A stretch of DNA of 12,399 nt, from assembly GCA_029267975.1 (NCBI GenBank), contig JAJUHH010000044.1:1-12399 (forward strand), read 5' to 3'. The notes under the pieces were generated by a model that searched no databases, was not told where the DNA came from, and saw only the letters and a program-made list of their open reading frames with translations. Within the stretch, counting starts at the first letter, position 1. The number at the start of each line of letters is the position of its first letter. Below are positions 1-6,071 of the stretch, in pieces. The position numbers and the translations under genes were made by a program. Origin of the DNA: Clostridiales bacterium. Its GTDB lineage: Bacteria > Bacillota > Clostridia > Lachnospirales > Lachnospiraceae.

Positions 1-481
1 CGGTCACATCACCCATCTGCTTCACAGCATGAACAGCAACCGCCAAAGGCTCAATCATTGCCCCCTGGTCAAAGGTCATATCCTGCGGAAGTAAGGTCAC
101 CTTTGCTTCTCCCACGACAAAATACTCCGATGCCATTCCGGTATCCTGGAAACCCATTACCTTCAATTCTTCACAAAGATTGTATTTACCATGACGGCAG
201 GGGTGGCATTTGCCGCAGACAATCTGAGGTTCTACCGTTACCTTATCCCCCGGCTTAAACTTAGTCACTGCTGCCCCCACTTCTACAATCTCACCTGATA
301 CTTCATGACCCTGTGTAACCGGATAAGTGGTAAAAGGGTGCTTTCCGTGATAAACATGGATATCTGATCCGCAGATCCCAATGCTCCTCATATTAATTTT
401 AACCTGATCATCCCTTACTTGCGGAACCGGTACTTCTCTGAAGATAATTGTTCCGGGAGCTGTCATAACCTGCTGCTTCAT
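1..481 (-). CDS. Zinc-dependent medium-chain alcohol/polyol dehydrogenase, N-terminal 160 residues (cut by window edge)
   Basis: Partial gene: the reading frame starts at ATG 481 and runs off the left edge after 160 codons, so most of the cofactor-binding domain is missing. What is visible is the GroES-like catalytic domain of the zinc-containing MDR dehydrogenases (sorbitol, xylitol, threonine or butanediol dehydrogenase type). GICGSD (residues 35-40) supplies catalytic zinc ligand Cys37, GHE (58-60) supplies His59/Glu60, and IEP (143-145) supplies the glutamate. Cys89, Cys92, Cys95 and Cys103 form the structural zinc lobe. Such enzymes oxidise an alcohol or polyol with NAD(P)+ in the cytoplasm; the substrate cannot be read from this part. 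A GAAGGGAAGG stretch lies just upstream of the ATG. It lies 76 bp downstream of the HTH regulator on the same strand but appears to have its own promoter. Confidence 0.93.
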   Translation of the reverse strand, partial: MKQQVMTAPGTIIFREVPVPQVRDDQVKINMRSIGICGSDIHVYHGKHPFTTYPVTQGHEVSGEIVEVGAAVTKFKPGDKVTVEPQIVCGKCHPCRHGKYNLCEELKVMGFQDTGMASEYFVVGEAKVTLLPQDMTFDQGAMIEPLAVAVHAVKQMGDVT

Positions 482-503
482 AATTAAATCCTTCCCTTCT
501 ATT

Positions 504-532
504 ATTATCATATATATTAGCTCTATTTTGAA
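504..532 (-). promoter_or_regulatory. Candidate promoter of the zinc dehydrogenase gene
   Basis: Read on the minus strand, TTCAAA (532-527) and GATAAT (509-504) are separated by 17 bases. They match the SigA-type -35 hexamer at 4 of 6 positions and the -10 at 5 of 6. The predicted start point leaves a short leader that still holds the purine-rich ribosome binding site. Placement is by eye. Confidence 0.4.
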
Positions 533-534
533 TG

Positions 535-552
535 AATGGATAAGCATCCATT
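535..552. promoter_or_regulatory. Perfect inverted repeat AATGGAT-N4-ATCCATT (operator or weak terminator)
   Basis: Seven-base arms with a four-base centre. It lies 5 bases past the stop of the HTH regulator and just upstream of the candidate -35 of the dehydrogenase gene. No T-run follows on the minus strand, so a protein-binding site is more likely than an intrinsic terminator. No bound protein is known. Confidence 0.4.
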
Positions 553-557
553 GAGTC

Positions 558-2177
558 TTATCTGCTCTTACAATTTAGCTGCTTTAAGATATTAATCTGG
601 CATTGCAGCCAGGAAATAACCGCTGATTTTTCTTTATTGATGGGAGGAATAAGCTCCCAAAGATTCATAAAGTTATTATATATCAATTGGACGATGGTTG
701 GCTCCGAAATTGATGAAAGCACCTCTTGGGTGTCCATAGATTGATCACTTGCTTCAAACAGTACCACAGCCCGCTCTTTTACAATACAGCAAAAGCTTTC
801 CATATAGTCCTTACTGTCAAAATCCTTGGGTAGAAAGGCAATTTGATAATTCTCATATGTTCGAAGCAGTTCAATTATATTTTCCAAATACTCAATGATG
901 TCATCGGTGTCCATATGTATGGATTGTATTCCTTCATAGCTATGCAAGTAGAACTGATAATTCCTCATGAGATTCTTGATGGATGAGACCATATATACAT
1001 CCTTATACTCATACCTCTGTATGTTGGATTGAAATGCCTGCATCCGCTTTCTAAATAGTTCTATGGAGACATTATTTGAATCCTTGGAATCACTTCTGCT
1101 GCCTAAGTACTTCCAATATAAATGTTCCGGGAGGGTGAGTACACTAAAGCAGTATTTATATAAAAAACGATTACCGATGTCATCCTCGCAATCCGCTAAG
1201 TAATGACTATAGGCTGTACGGTTAGGGAAGTTATTGATCAGAGGCTGCGCATATTTTGCTAAAATGCCTTGAAAATGATTTTGATAAATTTTGATCACGG
1301 GCTTACTCTTGATATATAAGCCACAATTAATATAAGGCTGTAAATGATCAGAAAAACAGGAAAAGGCACCTATGTCCGGAACAACGATCAGTTCATCCCC
1401 TATGATCATACTATCGTAGTTTTTAATATAAAAGGGCATGAACTTCCCTGTTTGTACCAGCAATATCATATAATTAATAAATCTAACTGTTCTAATCGTA
1501 TTGGCATTCATTTTTAATAATAAAATGACATTCCATCCATTGTTAATTACCTTAAGTAAAGCGCTGTACCATTTTGTTATGTCATGGTTAGATAAATGAT
1601 CTAGATTTAATAGGCTATTGTGAGTGATATAAATTGCTTTATCTTTACGGTTCCCCTGCATGGCAGCAGTGTCAAGTAACTCATTATAGGCTGCCAGAAC
1701 ATTATCTACTCCCAAAACCACCCTATCTTCACTGGATAAGGCAATAAAAGAAGCAATATTTTGATCCATAGGGTTCGCTGGATCAGTGTGAATGTTTTTC
1801 CTTATTTGATTTTTGTAGGATCTAACATGATTAACTTCTATTCTCTTTTTCTTATTGCCCTCAATAGAATATCCCTGCGCCTCTAATAATATCTTTTTGA
1901 TTTTTTCCTTGTTACCATCTGTTATTTCTTCCTCTAAACATGCATTCTGAAAAATCTCATTTATTTGCTGCTCTTGAAGTGTATTATGAATATTACTAGA
2001 TAGATAATCTGAAATACTTTCAATATAGCTTGAGTTATAGGGCGGCACTCTTTTCCCATGAATCCATCGGCTAACTAATGAGCTGTCTACATTGATCGCT
2101 TTGGATAATCGGCTGTTGCTGATATCCAAAGTACTTAGTAAAAGCTTGAGACACTCACCAAATACTATCTTTGGCAT
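558..2177 (-). CDS. Long helix-turn-helix (XRE-like) regulator with an unrecognised C-terminal sensor region
   Basis: A 539-residue cytoplasmic protein with no signal peptide or membrane segment. Residues about 5-60 form a lambda-repressor-like DNA-binding domain: the helix-turn-helix is seen in ISNSRLSKAINVDSSLVSRW (19-38), followed by the basic GKR loop. A charged helical linker (about 65-130, with KKKRIEV) leads into an alternating helix/strand block (about 150-275). There, IYITHNS, GWNVILLL and SMIIGDELIVVPD resemble the core of phospholipase-D-like sensor domains found in some regulators, but no HxK catalytic motif is present. Residues about 320-539 look mostly helical and I do not recognise them. 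A GGGGAG ribosome binding site lies upstream of ATG 2177. It is divergent from the chemotaxis/EAL cassette, so a local regulator is the simplest guess. The ligand and target are unknown. Confidence 0.75.
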   Translation of the reverse strand: MPKIVFGECLKLLLSTLDISNSRLSKAINVDSSLVSRWIHGKRVPPYNSSYIESISDYLSSNIHNTLQEQQINEIFQNACLEEEITDGNKEKIKKILLEAQGYSIEGNKKKRIEVNHVRSYKNQIRKNIHTDPANPMDQNIASFIALSSEDRVVLGVDNVLAAYNELLDTAAMQGNRKDKAIYITHNSLLNLDHLSNHDITKWYSALLKVINNGWNVILLLKMNANTIRTVRFINYMILLVQTGKFMPFYIKNYDSMIIGDELIVVPDIGAFSCFSDHLQPYINCGLYIKSKPVIKIYQNHFQGILAKYAQPLINNFPNRTAYSHYLADCEDDIGNRFLYKYCFSVLTLPEHLYWKYLGSRSDSKDSNNVSIELFRKRMQAFQSNIQRYEYKDVYMVSSIKNLMRNYQFYLHSYEGIQSIHMDTDDIIEYLENIIELLRTYENYQIAFLPKDFDSKDYMESFCCIVKERAVVLFEASDQSMDTQEVLSSISEPTIVQLIYNNFMNLWELIPPINKEKSAVISWLQCQINILKQLNCKSR

Positions 2178-2205
2178 TCAATAAATACTCTCCCCAGTCG
2201 TTAAA

Positions 2206-2220
2206 TTTTATGTCATAAAA
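2206..2220. promoter_or_regulatory. Palindrome TTTTATG-T-CATAAAA upstream of the HTH regulator
   Basis: A perfect 15-base symmetric element with 7-base arms around one central base, 29 bases upstream of the regulator's start codon. The position fits autoregulation by the encoded HTH protein. It shares the TGTCA core with symmetric elements near the divergent chemotaxis gene. Confidence 0.4.
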
Positions 2221-2418
2221 CAGGCATAGAATTACCAGTATTTATTTCGATCGATACATTGTTAGTTACGCTATCACCAGAATTCTATTGTTAATTTATC
2301 CCGACTAAATAAAATATGACAACACTTGCATCCAGCATATTGTATAACAAATCTGTAGCTTATTCTATCATGTTTTAGTACCATTGCAAACCAAAAAAGA
2401 AAATCATGTTAAATAATT

Positions 2419-2448
2419 TGTCAATTCCATGGCAATGACATTAATGTC
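2419..2448. promoter_or_regulatory. Overlapping TGTCA/TGACA inverted repeats upstream of the chemotaxis receptor gene
   Basis: Positions 2419-2440 form an imperfect 22-base inverted repeat: TGTCA and TGACA arms around CCATGG, 18 of 22 positions symmetric. Positions 2437-2448 form the perfect palindrome GACATTAATGTC, overlapping the first by four bases. Both lie about 75-105 bases upstream of the receptor start, where a regulator could control the cassette. The rest of the 344-bp divergent region holds further TATGACA/TGTCA half-sites (for example near 2316) but no gene. Confidence 0.35.
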
Positions 2449-2521
2449 TAAAATATAGAAAAAAGATGAAACAGAGGATATGATAGGGACATCAATCTAA
2501 AAATTACAGCTGGAGGTATTT

Positions 2522-4528
2522 ATGATGCAATTTAAAAGTATTAAAACAAAGCTAACACTATTTTTTGGTCTCTTAGTATTCTTTGTTTGTCTTGGGCTCG
2601 GTGTAGTTTCCTATCTGGCATCCAGTAGAGCCCTATCAAACAGTATTAATGAATCCCTCACTGAAGTTGCCGAGGAAGGAGCTGCAAGAATTGCAAGTGA
2701 GTTGAGAGTTCAAACAAATGCCTTGGAAGCATTGGCTGCAAGTGAATGGCTGACAAGCAGCAGCATGAGCACAGAGAGAAAGTTAAGTTTATTGGAACCT
2801 GAAGTTACAAGAAGTGGTCATCTGCGAATGGGAATCGTTGATTTACAAGGCAATGTAATATTTACAGACGGGACAAGCGCTAATATTTTAGGAAGAGATT
2901 ATATTGACAAGGCTTTGGCCGGTAATGTGGCTATTTCAGATCCCCTTCCGAATAAGGTGGATGGCTCTATGGTATTGGCTTATGCGGTTCCCATAAAAGA
3001 AAACAATAATGTAAAGGGAGTGCTGCTTGCCATCCGACCCGGTGATGCCTTAAGTGATTTTACCGATGAGATCAAGTTCGGAGAAAGCGGCCAGGCATTA
3101 ATGGTAAACGGCGACGGTACCACCATTGCACATAGCAATAGAGACTTCGTTCTTGAAATGTATAACACGATTGAGGAAGCAAAGGAGGATAAGGATCTGC
3201 AATCCCTGGCTCGCTTAACTCAGTTCATGGCGGATGGGAAATCTGGTGTCGGCGAGTACACCTATCAGGGTGTAACAAAGTATATGGGCTATGCTCCGGT
3301 AGAAGGAACCAGTTGGTCCTTGTCCATTGCTGCTCCGAAATCAGATGTAATGGCTTCCGTATATCAACTAACCTTCATCATATTCCTTGTATCCTTTTTG
3401 TTTATTGCAATCAGTTTGGTAGTTACTTTATTCATAGCAAGTAATATTTCAAGACCCATCAAAAGAGCTGCGGAGCATTTAAAGGTGGTAGCAACAGGCG
3501 ATTTTACAAGAGAAGTAACTGCCAGCTCTCTTAAAATGAAGGATGAGATCGGTGTCCTGGCCAATTCCGTCCAGACAATGCAGAATTCAATTAAACATAT
3601 TATAGAGACCGTCGTTGCAGAATCCTCTGACGTAAGTCATATGCTAACCACCATTAATTCCGGAATGAGTCAGCTGAATAAGAGCATAGAGGATATTTCC
3701 GCTACTTCTGAGGAATTATCTGCAGGTGCTGAAGAAACTGCTGTATCCACGGAAGAAATGAATGCAACCTCGGCAGAGATTGAGAAAACAGTTGAAGCAA
3801 TTGCATCAAAGGCTCAGGAAGGGGCAAGCATTGTAAGCACCGTAAGTCAAATGACAATAGAGATGAAGCAAAATGCGATTACATCCAAAGGAAACGCAAT
3901 TGATATCTACGGTAAAACAAAGAGTGAGCTGCAGAGTGCCATAGAACAATCCAAGGCAGTAAGTCAGATCGATGAGCTGTCCGAGGCAATTCTTGAAATC
4001 ACCTCACAGACCAATTTGCTCGCACTCAATGCGGCAATTGAGGCTGCAAGAGCCGGAGAAGCAGGACGAGGCTTTGCAGTGGTTGCGGATGAAATCAGAA
4101 ATCTGGCAGAGAACTCCAAGAATGCGGTTTCCAGAATACAGGAAGTGACCAAGATAATCTTCTCGGCAGTGAATAACCTTTCCAGCAGCTCCAACGAAAT
4201 CCTAGAATTCATCGACAGTCGGGTATTAAAGGATTATGACACCCTTGTTGATACAAGCGAACAATACAGTCAGAGTTCTGCCAACATAAACGACATGGTT
4301 ATGGAATATAGTGCATCTTCTGAAGAGCTCTTCGCTTCCATGCAGAACATGGTAAAGGCCATTGAAGAAATTACAAGTGCCTCCAACGAAGAAGCGCAGG
4401 GAGCATCCAGTATCGCTCAGGAGGCTTATGCCATCGCTATGAAGTCAAATGAGGTAATAAAACTGGCTGAAGAAGCAAAGCTTAAGTCAGAATCCTTAAT
4501 CAAGGCTGTATCCGCATTTAAGATTTAA
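2522..4528 (+). CDS. Methyl-accepting chemotaxis protein with extracellular Cache sensor domain
   Basis: A 668-residue receptor. TM1 is residues about 11-32. An extracytoplasmic double-Cache-type domain spans about 35-280, with GIVDLQGNVIFTD, GRDYIDKAL and GVLLAI typical of Cache folds. TM2 is about 283-306, followed by HAMP (about 307-360) and the signalling coiled coil. The hairpin tip that contacts CheA/CheW is intact (about 494-530, core LLALNAAIEAARAGEAGRGF). Each arm is about 21-23 heptads, which fits the 44H class best. It lacks the C-terminal NWETF-type tether, as is usual in Firmicutes. The RxWY motif of amino-acid-binding Cache domains is not evident, so the ligand is open. GGAGG (2512-2516) is 5 bases from ATG 2522 and 8 from ATG 2525; the second may be the true start. 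It heads an operon with CheW and EAL genes. Confidence 0.95.
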   Translation: MMQFKSIKTKLTLFFGLLVFFVCLGLGVVSYLASSRALSNSINESLTEVAEEGAARIASELRVQTNALEALAASEWLTSSSMSTERKLSLLEPEVTRSGHLRMGIVDLQGNVIFTDGTSANILGRDYIDKALAGNVAISDPLPNKVDGSMVLAYAVPIKENNNVKGVLLAIRPGDALSDFTDEIKFGESGQALMVNGDGTTIAHSNRDFVLEMYNTIEEAKEDKDLQSLARLTQFMADGKSGVGEYTYQGVTKYMGYAPVEGTSWSLSIAAPKSDVMASVYQLTFIIFLVSFLFIAISLVVTLFIASNISRPIKRAAEHLKVVATGDFTREVTASSLKMKDEIGVLANSVQTMQNSIKHIIETVVAESSDVSHMLTTINSGMSQLNKSIEDISATSEELSAGAEETAVSTEEMNATSAEIEKTVEAIASKAQEGASIVSTVSQMTIEMKQNAITSKGNAIDIYGKTKSELQSAIEQSKAVSQIDELSEAILEITSQTNLLALNAAIEAARAGEAGRGFAVVADEIRNLAENSKNAVSRIQEVTKIIFSAVNNLSSSSNEILEFIDSRVLKDYDTLVDTSEQYSQSSANINDMVMEYSASSEELFASMQNMVKAIEEITSASNEEAQGASSIAQEAYAIAMKSNEVIKLAEEAKLKSESLIKAVSAFKI

Positions 4529-4542
4529 AAGGGGGATTAAGA

Positions 4543-4965
4543 GTGGATAATACAAAGCAAATCGTAGTGATAAATCTGGGAGAGGTTCAATATGGATTTC
4601 CAATCGAAGAGGTGAATGAGATCATCAAGTATATCCCTCCCACCAAGGTCCCCAACGCTCCCTCCTATTCCGAAGGTGTGATCAGTATCCGGGGTAAGGT
4701 CCACTCAGTAATTGATTTAGGTACTTTCTTGGGAATGGAGAAAAAGCAAACTGATAAAAACACAAAAATCATCATAGCAAGTGAGCAAAGTGTGGGCTTG
4801 ATCGTTGATGATGTAAGTAAAATCGTAAAACCAAAGGATGAGGAAATCGATACGAATATCAATCTGCCAACTTTCTTCAATAATTATTATATTTCCTATG
4901 TTTTGAAAATAGATGGCAGTCTCATCTTTGTCTTGGATATGTCAAGCATTCTGAGTACAAAGTGA
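4543..4965 (+). CDS. cheW: CheW-like chemotaxis adaptor protein
   Basis: A 140-residue protein consisting of a single CheW domain, the SH3-like adaptor that couples receptors to the kinase CheA in the cytoplasmic array. The diagnostic stretch GVISIRGKVHSVIDL (45-59) contains the conserved Arg50-Gly51 pair. GLIVDDV (85-91) and the C-terminal SLIFVLDMSSIL (126-137) also match the family. The start is GTG at 4543, with GGGGGA (4531-4536) as ribosome binding site. Only 14 bases separate it from the receptor stop, so the two are surely cotranscribed. No CheA, CheR, CheB or CheY lies nearby, so this is probably an accessory CheW dedicated to the adjacent receptor, using the cell's main kinase. That role is inferred; the family call is firm. 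Confidence 0.93.
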   Translation: MDNTKQIVVINLGEVQYGFPIEEVNEIIKYIPPTKVPNAPSYSEGVISIRGKVHSVIDLGTFLGMEKKQTDKNTKIIIASEQSVGLIVDDVSKIVKPKDEEIDTNINLPTFFNNYYISYVLKIDGSLIFVLDMSSILSTK

Positions 4966-5011
4966 TTTTTCATCCTATGCTATAAGTACAAATGACAACT
5001 CGGAGAACGTG

Positions 5012-5827
5012 ATGCAGAATAAGTATAATAATAAGCAATTGAACTTAAAAGGAAATGACTATGTTAACATACAATCTGACTTGAGGGCTGCACTAGCAGC
5101 AGATGAATTCTTTTTATGCTATCAACCGCTTATAGATGTAAAGTCTAAAAAGATGGTACGGATGGAGGCCTTGCTTCGATGGAAGCATCCTCAAAAGGGT
5201 CTTATCTCCCCTGCAGATTTTATTCCCTTTGCAGAAAATACAGGATTAATCATTCCGATCGGTGAATGGGTTCTTGAAAATGCATGCAAGCAATTAAAAA
5301 AATGGCATGTAAAAGGCTTCTTTGATTATGGAATATCTGTGAATGTTTCTGCCTTACAACTACAACACCCTGGATTTAGTGACTTTGTCAGTAATATTCT
5401 ACACCGGAACGGATTATTCCCCAAATATCTGGAACTTGAAATTACCGAAAGTGTACTACTTGAATCAGCGCATATTGCAGCAAAGAATATAGAGCATTTA
5501 AGGAAGCAAGGTATAAAAATTGTTCTTGATGACTTTGGTACCGGATATAATTCTTTGAAATATATTCAGGATTATCCTATCGATGGTATTAAAATTGACC
5601 GAACCTTCCTCTGCAATCTTAACACAATCAATAAAGCAATCATTGATATGGTAATTTCCTTTGGCCATAAAATAAATGCTGTAGTGACTGCAGAGGGTGT
5701 TGAAACTAAGGAGCAATGCGACTATCTTGAACATCAGGGATGTGACCTATTTCAGGGATATTACTTTAGTAAGCCGCTAATGCCGGATGAATTAATCAAC
5801 TACCTCTGTAATCCATCTCATCTCTAA
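5012..5827 (+). CDS. Stand-alone EAL-domain cyclic di-GMP phosphodiesterase
   Basis: About 271 residues, almost entirely one EAL domain, which hydrolyses cyclic di-GMP to pGpG. Numbering from the in-frame GTG at 5009, the catalytic set looks complete: Glu53 in MEALLRW, Asn112 in SVNVS, Glu144 in LELEITES, Asp174-Asp175 in DDFGTGY with intact loop 6, Lys195 in IKID, Glu229 in AEGVE and Gln249 in FQGYYFSKP. An active enzyme is therefore expected. There is no GGDEF, PAS, receiver or membrane segment, so any input must come from partners. GGAGA (5002-5006) is only 2 bases from GTG 5009 but 5 from ATG 5012, so I prefer the ATG. It lies 46 bases after the CheW gene with no terminator between, consistent with cotranscription, and is followed by a strong terminator. 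Confidence 0.93.
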   Translation: MQNKYNNKQLNLKGNDYVNIQSDLRAALAADEFFLCYQPLIDVKSKKMVRMEALLRWKHPQKGLISPADFIPFAENTGLIIPIGEWVLENACKQLKKWHVKGFFDYGISVNVSALQLQHPGFSDFVSNILHRNGLFPKYLELEITESVLLESAHIAAKNIEHLRKQGIKIVLDDFGTGYNSLKYIQDYPIDGIKIDRTFLCNLNTINKAIIDMVISFGHKINAVVTAEGVETKEQCDYLEHQGCDLFQGYYFSKPLMPDELINYLCNPSHL

Positions 5828-5832
5828 TATTG

Positions 5833-5891
5833 AAGGACGTGTTTCAAAATCTAACATTTCCGCTTAGAGATTGAAGCACGTCCTTTTTTTT
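5833..5891 (+). terminator. Rho-independent terminator of the MCP-CheW-EAL operon
   Basis: AAGGACGTG (5833-5841) pairs with CACGTCCTT (5877-5885). The stem continues through TTTCAA/TTGAAG with one G-U pair and, after a small bulge, TCT/AGA. A run of eight T (5884-5891) follows directly, starting 6 bases after the EAL stop codon. No equivalent T-run occurs on the opposite strand, so it serves the plus-strand operon. Confidence 0.9.
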
Positions 5892-5933
5892 CAGTCTGTC
5901 TCTGAGCAGGCTTTTTGATTGCAGCGCAGCAGC

Positions 5934-6071
5934 TTAAGGTCGGTAGGTATAGGTATAATCATAATCACCATAGAATTCAACTGACATGGTTTGATCTGTC
6001 AGGTTATATACACAGGACCACTGAGCTTCCACGGGTGACGTATTCTCCTCCAGCAATTGAAATGCATGATT
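5934..6071 (-). pseudogene. C-terminal gene fragment, possibly of a choloylglycine hydrolase/C45-type amide hydrolase
   Basis: Beginning at the stop codon of the UvrA-like gene, in another frame, is an open stretch of 45 codons ending in TAA. It reads like the end of a real protein: LLEENTSPVEAQWSCVYNLT followed by a tyrosine-rich YGDYDYTYTY tail. The QWS-VYNLT pattern followed by a short strand and terminal Tyr-Thr-Tyr resembles, from memory, the last strands of Ntn-type linear amide hydrolases (choloylglycine hydrolase, penicillin V acylase, C45 peptidase). No start codon, ribosome binding site or N-terminal part is present; the frame continues into the UvrA-like gene only as an overlapping shadow. 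I read it as the remnant of a gene whose 5' part was lost where the UvrA-like gene now ends. Family assignment is tentative. Confidence 0.4.

Noticed and set aside
2454..2481. SigD-type flagellar promoter (TATA-16-GAGGATAT) for the chemotaxis cassette
   Set aside because: Only 3 of 4 and about 6 of 8 positions agree with the TAAA / GCCGATAT consensus; too weak in AT-rich DNA to annotate.
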